Below are positions 34,704 through 42,915 of a DNA stretch of 64,000 nt, in pieces. The notes beneath the pieces were generated by a model. It saw only the letters and a list, made by a program, of their open reading frames with translations, was not told the DNA's origin and ran no database searches. Source of the DNA: Cryobacterium arcticum (lineage in GTDB: Bacteria; Actinomycetota; Actinomycetes; Actinomycetales; Microbacteriaceae); NCBI RefSeq assembly GCF_003185895.1, contig NZ_QHLY01000012.1, forward strand, positions 1,701,844-1,765,843. The letters run 5' to 3'. How positions within the stretch are numbered: the stretch's first letter is position 1; the number at the start of each line of letters is the position of its first letter. The position numbers and the translations under genes are program-made.

Positions 34704-34939
34704 TCGGCCAGTAGCTCGTCCACCGGTCCAGACGGTGGTGACGCTCTCGAAGCCCGAACAGGCAGCATCCGCACCCGCGTGTGCGGGCTCGCCCGGGTCA
34801 CTCACCCCGTGAGCGGCGCGCATTCCGCGCACCGCCTCGTGCCGCCCCGCGCGGCCACCCTTCATTCGGCGAGCCCGAACGCGCTTTTCAGAGCGCCCGG
34901 TTTCGCGACCCGCTTTTCTCACACCAAGGAAACCACCAG

Positions 34940-35206
34940 ATGAATACCCAGTTGGCGCCCACGACCGGCCGCCAGTCCCACCCACCCCAACCCGTCCGCA
35001 TCCCCGAGCCGCGTTCCACGCGGCGGGTGGGCCTGGTCGATCGCGCCGCGATGCACGTCGGCCTCGCCCTCATCCACTGGGGACGCCGACCCGTCAAGGC
35101 CCGCCGCGAACGCCCCGCGTTCGCGCCGGAGTCGATCGAAGCCCGCCGTGAAATGGACCGGGTGCGGGACCAGTATTTGGTCCTGAAACTGACCCAGTTC
35201 CGATGA
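34940..35206 (+). CDS. Small basic protein of unknown function
   Basis: 88 residues, Arg- and Pro-rich start, then RVGLVDRAAMHVGLALIHWG and a charged C-terminal helix (SIEARREMDRVRDQYLVLKL). The DRAAMHVGLALIHWGRR segment recurs in small Microbacteriaceae proteins as I remember them. AAGGAAA precedes the ATG. Function unknown. Confidence 0.6.
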   Translation: MNTQLAPTTGRQSHPPQPVRIPEPRSTRRVGLVDRAAMHVGLALIHWGRRPVKARRERPAFAPESIEARREMDRVRDQYLVLKLTQFR

Positions 35207-35489
35207 GGCACACACCGAACCGGGTCGTCACCGCAGCCCCGGCTGCGGCGACGGCCCGGCTCACCCCAGCTGACTGACGAACGGGCAACGGATGCATAGG
35301 CCTCTACCGACGCGCCCCTCCAGCGTCGAGCCCGCACCAGCGCAGCGGCGCCCGACCCGCGTTTCCCGTTCCGCGCGCACCGCGCCGGTTCGCGGGTGGC
35401 ACGCCACGCGCGCAGCGGCGCCTCACCCGCGTTTCGCCATCCGAGCCGGAGCTCAGGTCACCGGCTGAGCGCAACCCGGTCGGGGCAGC
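35207..35489. other. Intergenic region with a 25-bp direct repeat
   Basis: No gene seen. CGCAGCGGCGCCCGACCCGC followed by GTTTC occurs at 35341-35365 and again at 35411-35435 with two differences, exactly 70 bases apart. Origin unknown. Confidence 0.6.
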
Positions 35490-36473
35490 TCAGCCGTCGA
35501 GGCCCGCGCGCCACTGCTCGAGCAGGCGGGAGGTGCTGCGGCTGTGCGCCCACGGCACCTCGGGCGCCTCGGTGCGGCCGTCACGGAGCGCCAGCGACAC
35601 CGCGTCGGCTTCGGCAGCGAACGGGTCGACCGTGGGCAGTTCCACGACCTGGTCGCGGCCCTCGGCATGGATGACGAACGACGCGGCAGAGGCATTCCGG
35701 CTGCCGAACGCGTCGGGCAGGTCGATGATTCCGGTGCTGCCGCGGAGCGACCCCGACCGGGGCAGCTCCGCCACGATCGAGCAGGCCACGTCGGCGCTGA
35801 AGCCCTCGGCGGTGAGCGTCGCCGTGGTGTGTTCGTCCACTCCGGTGTCACCGATGGTGCCCACGATCTGCGAGATGACGAGGTCGGCGGGGTCGATGCC
35901 CGCGGCAGCGGCGAGCCCCACCGCGAACGCGACCGGGTAGCCACCCACGTCGAGGATCGCCCCACCCGCGAGGGCGGGATCGAACAACCGGCCGGAGCGC
36001 TCCCCCGCCGCGAATCCGAAGGATGCGGTCAGATGCAACGGGGCGCCGATCCCGCGGGCAGTCACCGCGGCATCCAGTGCCCGGGCGAACGGACCGAAGC
36101 GGTGCTTGTAGGCCTCCACGAACGGCAGCCCGCGGGCGGCGGCGGTCTGCAGCACCCGTTCCAGGTCGGCGGTGCGCGGCGCTACCGGTTTCTCGCAGAG
36201 CACCGCCTTGCCGGCGTTCAGCGCGGCGATAGCCAGGTCGACGTGGGTGGTGTGCACGGTGGAGATGTAGACGGCGTCGATGTCATCCCGGGCGAGGATC
36301 TCGTCGTACGTTCCGGTGATAGCGGCTCCGTGCGCCGCGGCGAACGCGGCCGCCCGGTCGGCGTTCGTGCTGGCGACGGCGTGCAGGGTGCCGTGCGCTG
36401 AGGCGGGCAGCGCCGCCGCGAACCAGCCGCCGATGTTGCCCGGTCCGAGGATTGCCCACCGCGTTGTTGTCAT
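35490..36473 (-). CDS. Gfo/Idh/MocA-family oxidoreductase
   Basis: 327 residues. NAD(P)-binding Rossmann start WAILGPGNIGGWFAAALP, the family EKP motif in GKAVLCEKPVAP, and VEAYKHRFGPF; the C-terminal alpha/beta domain follows (LDVGGYPVAFA). These enzymes oxidise or reduce sugars, inositols or dihydrodiols; the substrate is not evident. Divergent from the methyltransferase gene. Confidence 0.87.
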   Translation of the reverse strand: MTTTRWAILGPGNIGGWFAAALPASAHGTLHAVASTNADRAAAFAAAHGAAITGTYDEILARDDIDAVYISTVHTTHVDLAIAALNAGKAVLCEKPVAPRTADLERVLQTAAARGLPFVEAYKHRFGPFARALDAAVTARGIGAPLHLTASFGFAAGERSGRLFDPALAGGAILDVGGYPVAFAVGLAAAAGIDPADLVISQIVGTIGDTGVDEHTTATLTAEGFSADVACSIVAELPRSGSLRGSTGIIDLPDAFGSRNASAASFVIHAEGRDQVVELPTVDPFAAEADAVSLALRDGRTEAPEVPWAHSRSTSRLLEQWRAGLDG

Positions 36474-36585
36474 TGTTCGAACCTAGCAAGCTCCCCTCCG
36501 GGCATCGTGCCACGAGAACGGCCGAACATGACCGTTCCGGGCTCGAGTGCCACACTGGCAGGCACAACGAGACGGGAGCATCATC

Positions 36586-37014
36586 ATGGCCAAGCTCTCC
36601 CCGCGGCTCGCCGCGGTCGTCGACGCGCTGCCCCTGCGCCCGGGGATGCGGGTGCTGGAGATCGGCGGGGCGCCCGGCGCCGCGGCCCGGGTGGTCGCCC
36701 GGCGCATCGGGCACGGCCACATTCTCGTGATCGACCGGTCTGCCACCGGAATCGCCCAGATCCGGCGGAACGCCGCCGACGAGATCGCTGCCGGACGCCT
36801 CAGCGTGCGACAGGTCGCGGTCGAGGACTTCGAGCTTCTGACCAGCGAGGAACCCTTCGACCTGGCCTTCGCGATCCGGGTCGGTGCCCTGGACGGGCGG
36901 CACCCGCGAGCCGGTGTCCTGGCGACGCGACGCATCGCCGCCGCCCTCACACCGGCGGGCCGGCTGTTCGTCGACGGCGGCGACCCGTTGCGCGAGATCG
37001 ACCTGGCTCGGTGA
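36586..37014 (+). CDS. Small class I SAM-dependent methyltransferase
   Basis: 142 residues. Motif I VLEIGGAPGAAARVVA, followed by the acidic end of beta 2 in ILVIDRSATGIAQ, and a motif-IV-like FDLAFAIRVGALDG. The protein is shorter than most methyltransferases, lacking extra C-terminal strands, but the Rossmann core is intact. Substrate unknown. Confidence 0.75.
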   Translation: MAKLSPRLAAVVDALPLRPGMRVLEIGGAPGAAARVVARRIGHGHILVIDRSATGIAQIRRNAADEIAAGRLSVRQVAVEDFELLTSEEPFDLAFAIRVGALDGRHPRAGVLATRRIAAALTPAGRLFVDGGDPLREIDLAR

Positions 37015-37025
37015 CGAGCAACGGA

Positions 37026-37100
37026 TGGTGCCCCTGGAGGGACTCGAACCCCCAACCCTTTCCTTAGGACGGAACTGCTCTTCCATTGAGCTACAGAGGC
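37026..37100 (-). tRNA. tRNA-Arg (anticodon CCU), CCA encoded
   Basis: Cloverleaf on the minus strand: acceptor stem GCCTCTG pairs with CAGGGGC, D stem GCTC/GAGC, anticodon loop GTCCTAA with anticodon CCT, T arm GGGTTCGAGTCCC, discriminator A and encoded CCA. 75 bases. The anticodon stem has an apparent mismatch at its first pair. Reads AGG codons. Confidence 0.93.
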
Positions 37101-37165
37101 TGACCGGGAAAGTTTAGCCGCTATCCGGGTTGGGGCGCACCGCCTCGCGGGCGGCGTCTCCGAGG

Positions 37166-38626
37166 CTAGGTCGGCGGGTAGAGGTAGAGCGGCACGTCCT
37201 CGATCGGCACGGTGCGGGTGTGGTACGCGTGCGAACCCATCCAGTTGTATTCCTCGAGCACCACGGTGCCGTCGCCCGGAACGGACTGCACGTAGGCCAC
37301 GTGGTTGTAGCTGAAGGTGGCCACAGCACCCACGATCGGGGTCTTGCTTGTGGGCCAGCCCTTCGCGGCCCACGCTCCTGCCCACGAGGAGCCGTCGCCG
37401 CCCCCGGGCGTCATCGAGTGCCAGGTCCACTTCCACGGGCTGCCGGTGCTGCCGGCGTCGCGGTTGAGCCGCCAGGCCACGAAGTCCACGCACTCGCGGT
37501 AGTAGTAGCCCAGCGGAGAGAGCCCGCCGCCCTGGGATTCGGTGCCAGCGGTCGGCCAGGGGTAGTCGTCACCCTCGGCACGGATGCCGTAGACGGCGAA
37601 CTCGGCGGCCGAGGCGCGGGCCTCTTCGGCCGCGCGCTGCTGGGTGGCGCTGACGAGCAGGCCGGCCTCGATGTCGTCGAGTTCGGCCTGGCTGGTGGCG
37701 GTGAAGCCGTCGGTCGAGATCGTCACGGCGGCGGCGGCGGATGCCACGGTGAGCGCTTGCGCGTCACCGGCGGCCTGGGCGCTGATACCGCCGGCGCCGC
37801 CCTGCGGGGAGAACGCGTAGGCGGGCAGTGCGGCGGTAAGGAAGAGGGCCGGAATGGCCAGCAGGGTCACCATCTTGGCCATGAGCTTCTGTCGGCCCGA
37901 GCGACGGGCCGGAGTGGTGGGACGGGTGGCTCCGGTGGCGCGGGCGCCCCAGACCGACGGCCGGGTCCTTCCGGAGGTCGGCTTCGGCACGTGCGGCGCG
38001 GAGGCGGCGGGCCCCTCGGCGGTCAACGGGTGAACGATGACGGCGATCGCGGCGGTGGCCGGAAGGGCGAGGTCGGCCGGCAGCACAGCGGCCGGCTGCA
38101 GCTCGGCGGCGGCCGGCAGTTCGGCGGCGGCCGGCAGCACGAGGACGGGCGCCTCCGGCGCAGCGGGTTCCTCATCGGCCGATGAGGCAGCGGCCTCGGC
38201 AGCGGCGGCCTGCGCGCGGGCCTCGCGGCGGGACAGCGGCGCGACAGCTGGAACGAGCACTGACGGTTCCACCGTCGGCGCGGGAACCGACAGCTCAGGC
38301 AGTGCCGTGCCGGGCGGCGCGGTGTCCGGCCGGCTGAGGGAGATCTGGTCCACCGGAGCCGCCTCGGCGGGCGGTTCGGTGGTCGCGCTCTCAACGACGA
38401 CCGCGAGGTCGGGCAGAACCAGCGCGACCGGCACGGGCGGCACCGGTACGGCAGGGGTCACTCCGGCAACCGCGGCAGGGCCGGACTGTGCCATCGAGTG
38501 CGCGTGCGACCGGGCGACGACCAGCGCATCCGGTGCGGCAGCGGCGTCGCGCAGGGCGCGGGCCTGGCGGCGCGTGGGTAGCGCGCCGTCGCTCTCGGGC
38601 GAGCCGGCGGGGCCGGAAACAGTCAC
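37166..38626 (-). CDS. Secreted or membrane-anchored CHAP-domain cell-wall hydrolase
   Basis: 486 residues. A long Pro/Ala-rich N-terminal region (1-245) with LSRREARAQA, one hydrophobic helix about 250-271 ending in LPAYAF, a stalk (VTISTDGFTATSQAELDDIE), then a CHAP amidase with catalytic Cys in YRECVDFVAWRLN and His in FSYNHVAYVQS. CHAP enzymes cut peptidoglycan cross-links. The stalk resembles that of the NlpC/P60 protein 1 kb upstream. GTG start with AGAGGAT. An MtrA-like repeat lies ~80 bases upstream. Confidence 0.85.
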   Translation of the reverse strand: MTVSGPAGSPESDGALPTRRQARALRDAAAAPDALVVARSHAHSMAQSGPAAVAGVTPAVPVPPVPVALVLPDLAVVVESATTEPPAEAAPVDQISLSRPDTAPPGTALPELSVPAPTVEPSVLVPAVAPLSRREARAQAAAAEAAASSADEEPAAPEAPVLVLPAAAELPAAAELQPAAVLPADLALPATAAIAVIVHPLTAEGPAASAPHVPKPTSGRTRPSVWGARATGATRPTTPARRSGRQKLMAKMVTLLAIPALFLTAALPAYAFSPQGGAGGISAQAAGDAQALTVASAAAAVTISTDGFTATSQAELDDIEAGLLVSATQQRAAEEARASAAEFAVYGIRAEGDDYPWPTAGTESQGGGLSPLGYYYRECVDFVAWRLNRDAGSTGSPWKWTWHSMTPGGGDGSSWAGAWAAKGWPTSKTPIVGAVATFSYNHVAYVQSVPGDGTVVLEEYNWMGSHAYHTRTVPIEDVPLYLYPPT

Positions 38627-38706
38627 AAGGTAATCCTCTGCACAGCCACAACCGGAGGGGGACTTCCCAACCTTATGGGATGAGCGACGGCCCTGTCACG
38701 CCGGGC

Positions 38707-38722
38707 GTTACGTTTTCGTGAC
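38707..38722 (-). promoter_or_regulatory. MtrA-like direct repeat upstream of the CHAP gene
   Basis: On the minus strand: GTCAC-GAAAAC-GTAAC, two five-base repeats with six bases between. Sites of this form are reported for the actinobacterial response regulator MtrA, which controls wall hydrolases. It lies 81-96 bases before the start codon. The mtrA gene itself is not in the window. Confidence 0.5.
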
Positions 38723-38801
38723 AATGGCACTACAACGGGGTGCACGGCCTCGCGCGCGCCGCACAGCACCCGTCCCCTGCCACTCCGCCGTGAGCCGGCG
38801 A

Positions 38802-39305
38802 TTACGCGGCCACGGCCGGCGCGAGGAACTCATCCCACTGCGGCAACGGCCGCTCGACTCCGCTGACCACCCAGGTGGTGCCCTGCGGCATCCGGGGGTC
38901 GAAGTGCATGTCCCAGCCCATCTCGGCGGGAGTGCGGTCGCTCTTCAGGTTGTTGCAACGCAGGCAGCAGGCCACCAGGTTGTCCCAAGTGTCGCGGCCG
39001 CCCCGGGACCGCGGCTGCACGTGGTCGATGGTGCTGGCGGACTTGCCGCAGTAGCAGCAGCGGTGTTCGTCGCGCCGCAGTACTCCGCGCCGGCTCACCG
39101 GCACGGCTCGGGATCGGGGCAGGCGCACATAGCGAGTGAGCAGGATGACGCTGGGCCGCTCCCACGACTCCGTCGCCGCCCAGACCGGGTGACCCTGGTC
39201 TGCCTGAATGATTGTTGCCTTTTGGTTCATGACGAGCACGAGTGCCCGCTTGAACGAAACGACCGCGAGGGGTTCATATCCCGCGTTGAGGACCAATGTG
39301 CGCAT
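38802..39305 (-). CDS. HNH endonuclease
   Basis: 167 residues. The HNH fold is clear: RRDEHRCCYCGKSASTIDHV (first zinc pair and the catalytic His in IDHVQPRSRGG) and the second pair in CCLRCNNLKSDRTP. N-terminal part VLNAGYEPLAVVSFKRALVL is typical of the actinobacterial HNH_5-type family. ATG at 39305 follows GGGAG. An intrinsic terminator lies 80-110 bases upstream on the same strand. Confidence 0.9.
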   Translation of the reverse strand: MRTLVLNAGYEPLAVVSFKRALVLVMNQKATIIQADQGHPVWAATESWERPSVILLTRYVRLPRSRAVPVSRRGVLRRDEHRCCYCGKSASTIDHVQPRSRGGRDTWDNLVACCLRCNNLKSDRTPAEMGWDMHFDPRMPQGTTWVVSGVERPLPQWDEFLAPAVAA

Positions 39306-39531
39306 GCGCTCCCTTTCGAAAAAGGCTGGACGGCTTCCAGCCATTCGAACTGCTGCCTGGCGTCGACGGGAAGGAGGTGCGGGCAAACAAAAAGGGCGTC
39401 GTCATCATGACAACGCCCTCGTGGGCTTCGGTGTGCTCGGGCACACTGAAACTCGGACAAATTTGACTGCTGTGCCGCAGCACGAAGCGTCCGCGCACAT
39501 CCATGGTGTGGATCGTGCGTAGCTTGCGCAT
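39274..39531 (-). CDS. Possible 85-codon leader ORF upstream of the HNH gene
   Basis: Starts MRKLRTIHTMDVRGRFVLRH with GGGAGAG well placed before the ATG, and ends 32 bases inside the HNH gene in another frame. A strong intrinsic terminator lies within it, near codons 38-48. It may be a leader peptide whose translation affects the terminator, or a chance frame. No family recognised. Confidence 0.35.
   Translation of the reverse strand: MRKLRTIHTMDVRGRFVLRHSSQICPSFSVPEHTEAHEGVVMMTTPFLFARTSFPSTPGSSSNGWKPSSLFRKGAHAHIGPQRGI
39385..39419 (-). terminator. Intrinsic terminator or attenuator ahead of the HNH gene
   Basis: On the minus strand a 13-bp stem (one mismatch; AGGGCGTTGTCAT pairing with ATGACGACGCCCT) is followed by TTTTTGTTT. 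This is a textbook Rho-independent terminator. It lies upstream of the HNH start and downstream of any promoter beyond 39531, so it is either the end of an upstream short transcript or an attenuator. Confidence 0.8.
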
Positions 39532-39577
39532 TGGCTCTCCCAAAATCCCGCAGAACATCAGGGCATCAGGTTAACCC

Positions 39578-39614
39578 ACAAATGGTGCGCCACGAAACGT
39601 GGCGCACCATTTGT
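39578..39614. terminator. Perfect 17-bp hairpin after the NlpC/P60 gene
   Basis: ACAAATGGTGCGCCACG at 39578-39594 pairs perfectly with 39598-39614, loop AAA. It lies 55 bases after the stop of the NlpC/P60 gene on the same strand and probably ends its transcript. The T tract is weak (ATTTGTGGG). Confidence 0.7.
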
Positions 39615-39668
39615 GCTATGCGTTACCTAGTGTTTACCGGGCGGTGCGTTTTCGAGCCCGGACAGGGC

Positions 39669-40535
39669 TCAGATGCCGAGGCGCACGATGTAGTAGTCGC
39701 TCGTCCAGATGGGCTGCACCCGCACGGCCGCACCCTCGTAGGGGGCGTGCAGGATGTTGCCGTTGCCGGCATAGAACCCGTCGTGGCCGTCCATGATCAC
39801 CAGGTCGCCCGGCTGGGCGTCCGCCAGGGCGATGCGCGTACCGGCCGCGCCCTGTCCGGTGGACGAGTGCGGCAGGGAGATGCCGAACTGGGCGTATACG
39901 TACATGACGAAGCCGGAGCAGTCGAACCCGGCCGGGGTGGCACCGCCGTAGACATACGGAACACCCTGGTACTGCAGGGCGACGTTGTAGACCGAGGCGA
40001 GGTCGAAGCTGGGGTACGCCGGGGCGGCCAGGTAGTCCGCCACGGACGGACCGCTGTACGAGGCCGCGTACGTGGTCATCGAGGCGGCGGCGGCCACCCG
40101 GGTCGCCTCAGCGGCCGCGGCGGCGTCGGCCGCGTCGATCTCGGCCTGCGGGGTCGACGCGAAGGCGTCCTGCGCCACGGTGACGGTGGCGGCAGTGTCG
40201 TCAACGGCCACGGCCTGCTCCCCGGACTTGGTGAGCGCGGTGGCGTCGGTGGCCGCGAAGGTCTCCGCGTTGTCCGACGGCGCGAACGCGTAGGCCGGAA
40301 GGGCCAGGGTGGCGACGAGGCCGGTCGCCAGAGTCATCATCACGACGCTGCCGGCGGCGCTGCGGCGCTTGGACCGCTTGACCGGGGTGCCGGGTCGCAT
40401 GACCACTCGGGGGCTGACTTCGGATTCTGAGGCGCGCATCGGGTCTGTGCGCATCGAATCGGTCGGGGTGGAGCGTCCCACGAGGGCGGTGCCGCGTCGG
40501 GCGCGTCTGGGCAGTCTTCTACCTAATGCAGCCAA
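39669..40535 (-). CDS. Secreted NlpC/P60 peptidoglycan endopeptidase
   Basis: 288 residues. Short basic cytoplasmic N-terminus, hydrophobic helix around residues 65-83 ending LPAYAFAP, a stalk (VTVAQDAFASTPQAEIDAAD) and an NlpC/P60 domain: catalytic Cys in AGFDCSGFVMYVY, His in IMDGHDGFYAGNG, with third residue His in ILHAPYEG. It cuts stem peptides. The TTG start at 40535 is supported by GGAGG seven to eight bases upstream. Shares its stalk with the CHAP protein; an MtrA-like repeat lies about 200 bases upstream. Confidence 0.88.
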   Translation of the reverse strand: MAALGRRLPRRARRGTALVGRSTPTDSMRTDPMRASESEVSPRVVMRPGTPVKRSKRRSAAGSVVMMTLATGLVATLALPAYAFAPSDNAETFAATDATALTKSGEQAVAVDDTAATVTVAQDAFASTPQAEIDAADAAAAAEATRVAAAASMTTYAASYSGPSVADYLAAPAYPSFDLASVYNVALQYQGVPYVYGGATPAGFDCSGFVMYVYAQFGISLPHSSTGQGAAGTRIALADAQPGDLVIMDGHDGFYAGNGNILHAPYEGAAVRVQPIWTSDYYIVRLGI

Positions 40536-40725
40536 AAGTTAACCTCCGGCGCCTCGACAACACTAGGTAGTTGCCCCGTCCAATGCGTATGAGCGCGTGA
40601 AATTTCCGCAGTAAGAGACGGGATTAAAGAGGCGTCTTACGCGGGCTCGTCGACCGATTTCTGATCTGTGAGCAGGTTTGAGGCTACGTGACCGAATCGC
40701 ATTTGTCACCCTGAACGCGCTTAAT

Positions 40726-40741
40726 CTAACGAATTGGTAAC
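40726..40741 (+). promoter_or_regulatory. MtrA-like direct repeat upstream of the NlpC/P60 gene
   Basis: CTAAC-GAATTG-GTAAC, two five-base repeats with a six-base spacer, between the NlpC/P60 gene and the end of the DtxR gene. Same form as the site before the CHAP gene. Binding is inference. Confidence 0.45.
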
Positions 40742-40775
40742 AAGACTGTGAATTTCTACAGAAATTCCTGGTCAA

Positions 40776-41483
40776 TCAGGCAACAACGACCGGCGTCGTC
40801 ACAAAGATGTGACCGGCCACTTCGTTGGGCAATTCCAGCCCGTCGCCGAAGCCCTCCACCTGCACCAGCACGTAGGAGCCGGCCGAGGAGAACACGCCGG
40901 TGTTGCCCGGCAGCACGCCGGACTGCTTGAGCTGGGCCAGGAGTTCGGGGTCGAACTGCACGGGCTCGCCCATGCGACGGATGACCGCGCTCACGGGTTC
41001 GGCCGACGCGGCCACGACATCCAGCAGGTTGGTGACCCCGGCCATGAACGCTACGGCGGGCGAGTCGCCCAGCTCGTCGAGCCCGGGGATCGGGTTTCCG
41101 TACGGAGACTCGGTGGGGTGTCCGAGGATCTCCAGGATCTTTCGCTCCACCTGCTCGCTCATCACGTGCTCCCAGCGGCAGGCTTCGTCGTGGACGAACT
41201 CCCACTCGAGTCCGATGACATCGCTGAGCAGTCGTTCGGCCAGGCGGTGCTTGCGCATCACGTGCACGGCCTTGGTGCGTCCCGCCAGGGTGAGTTCGAG
41301 GTGGCGGTCACCGGATACGACGACGAGACCGTCACGTTCCATCCGCGCCACAGTCTGGGACACGGTTGGTCCGGAGTGACCCAGGCGTTCCGAGATCCGG
41401 GCTCGGAGGGGAACGATGTTCTCCTCCTCCAGATCCAGAATCGTTCGGAGATACATTTCGGTCGTGTCGATCAGGTCAGTCAT
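40776..41483 (-). CDS. DtxR/IdeR-family metal-dependent repressor
   Basis: 235 residues. N-terminal winged helix (YLRTILDLEEENIVPLRARI, SGPTVSQTVARMERDGLVVV), dimer and metal region with the ligand pattern HVMRKHRLAERLLSDVIGLE and EACRWEHVMSEQVERKI, then a C-terminal SH3-like domain. ATG 41483 is preceded by GGGAGG. Probable iron- or manganese-responsive; the siderophore operon at 24 kb has a matching box. Which metal is used is not decided by sequence alone. Confidence 0.9.
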   Translation of the reverse strand: MTDLIDTTEMYLRTILDLEEENIVPLRARISERLGHSGPTVSQTVARMERDGLVVVSGDRHLELTLAGRTKAVHVMRKHRLAERLLSDVIGLEWEFVHDEACRWEHVMSEQVERKILEILGHPTESPYGNPIPGLDELGDSPAVAFMAGVTNLLDVVAASAEPVSAVIRRMGEPVQFDPELLAQLKQSGVLPGNTGVFSSAGSYVLVQVEGFGDGLELPNEVAGHIFVTTPVVVA

Positions 41484-41557
41484 TCGCAGCCTCCCGCTCG
41501 GCCATATGTGCAACGACACAACACTACCCGTGCGGAACGGCCAACTAGAATCCAGAT

Positions 41558-42673
41558 ATGCCGGACCTACTTATCCCCACTGAATTGCTGCCCGCCGACG
41601 GACGTTTTGGCTGCGGCCCGTCCAAGATTCGCCAGGAGCAGCTTGACTACCTCTCTGGTGCGGGCGCGAGCATTCTGGGTACGTCCCACCGCCAGGCGCC
41701 GGTGAAAAACCTGGTCGGGCGCGTTCGCACCGGCCTCACCGACCTGTTCCGCGCGCCGGAGGGCTACGAGCTCATCATGGGCAACGGCGGATCTACGGCG
41801 TTCTGGGACGCCGCCGCGTTCTCGCTCATCGAGAGCCGCGCGCAGAACCTCGTCTTCGGTGAGTTCGGTGGCAAGTTCGCCGCCGCTGCCGCCGCACCGT
41901 TCCTCACCGCTCCCGACGTGATCAAGGCCGCTCCGGGTTCGCGGGCCGCCGCCGTTCCCACCGAGGGCATCGACGTCTACGCCTGGCCGCAGAACGAAAC
42001 CTCTACCGGCGTCATGGCCCCCGTCACCCGGGTGCAGGGCGACGCGGGTGCGCTCACCGTGATCGATGCCACCAGCGCCGCTGCCGGCATCGACTTCGAG
42101 GCCGACCAGGCGGATGTCTACTACTTCGCCCCGCAGAAGAACCTCGCCTCCGACGGTGGCATCTGGTTGGCCCTGTTCTCCCCCGCCGCCATCGAGCGGG
42201 TCGAACGCATCGCCACCAGCGGCCGGTACATCCCGGAGTTCCTGAGCCTCAAGAACGCCATCGACAACTCCCGCCTCAACCAGACGCTGAACACGCCCGC
42301 CGTGTCGACGCTGCTCTTGATGGAGAACCAACTCGACTGGATCAACGGCAACGGCGGACTCGCCTGGGCATCGGCCCGCACGGCCGAGTCCTCCTCGGTG
42401 CTCTACGACTGGGCCGCGACCGTTGACTACGCCACCCCGTTCGTGACCGACCCGAGCCACCGCTCACAGGTCGTCGCCACGATCGACTTCGACGACGCCA
42501 TCGACGCCGCGGCCATCGCCAAGGTGCTGCGCGCCAACGGCATCGTGGACACCGAGCCGTACCGCAAGCTCGGCCGCAACCAGTTGCGCGTCGCGACCTT
42601 CACGGCCATCGAGCCGGCGGATGTGCGGAAGCTCGTCTCGTCGATCGAGTACGTCGTGGCCAACCTGGGCTAG
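41558..42673 (+). CDS. serC: Phosphoserine aminotransferase
   Basis: 371 residues. Second step of serine synthesis: 3-phosphohydroxypyruvate plus glutamate to phosphoserine. Actinobacterial-type SerC features: LLPADGRFGCGPSKIR, TSHRQAPVKNLVGRVR, MGNGGSTAFWDAAAF and the PLP lysine in YYFAPQKNLASDGG. Divergent from the DtxR gene. The DUF2530 gene follows after nine bases. Confidence 0.93.
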   Translation: MPDLLIPTELLPADGRFGCGPSKIRQEQLDYLSGAGASILGTSHRQAPVKNLVGRVRTGLTDLFRAPEGYELIMGNGGSTAFWDAAAFSLIESRAQNLVFGEFGGKFAAAAAAPFLTAPDVIKAAPGSRAAAVPTEGIDVYAWPQNETSTGVMAPVTRVQGDAGALTVIDATSAAAGIDFEADQADVYYFAPQKNLASDGGIWLALFSPAAIERVERIATSGRYIPEFLSLKNAIDNSRLNQTLNTPAVSTLLLMENQLDWINGNGGLAWASARTAESSSVLYDWAATVDYATPFVTDPSHRSQVVATIDFDDAIDAAAIAKVLRANGIVDTEPYRKLGRNQLRVATFTAIEPADVRKLVSSIEYVVANLG

Positions 42674-42681
42674 GCGCCATC

Positions 42682-42915
42682 ATGCGGGTCTGGCTGAAAG
42701 ACAGCGAACGACGGCCAGACCCGCTGCCCGCCCGCGCGAATGCGCGAAAGGCGGTGGCAGCGGGTTCGGTGGGCTGGCTAGTCGCCCTGGTACTTCTGAT
42801 CGTCTTCCGCGCTGAACTGCATGCCGCGGGCCTGGGCTGGTGGCTGTGGTGCGCCGCCATCGGTCTCGGCCTCGGCCTCGCCGGCCTCATCTTCGTGCAG
42901 CTCCGACGCCGTTAG
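42682..42915 (+). CDS. DUF2530 membrane protein
   Basis: 77 residues, two hydrophobic helices (GWLVALVLLIVFRAELHAAG and CAAIGLGLGLAGLIFV), matching DUF2530, an actinobacterial family of unknown function that often follows serC. Its last 138 bases lie antisense to the end of the DUF3027 gene. Confidence 0.8.
   Translation: MRVWLKDSERRPDPLPARANARKAVAAGSVGWLVALVLLIVFRAELHAAGLGWWLWCAAIGLGLGLAGLIFVQLRRR

Noticed and set aside
40536..40775. ydaO/c-di-AMP riboswitch upstream of the NlpC/P60 gene
   Set aside because: Actinobacterial wall hydrolase genes often have one, but the conserved GGGGAACC-type and GGGTGAATC-type blocks could not be matched here or upstream of the CHAP gene.
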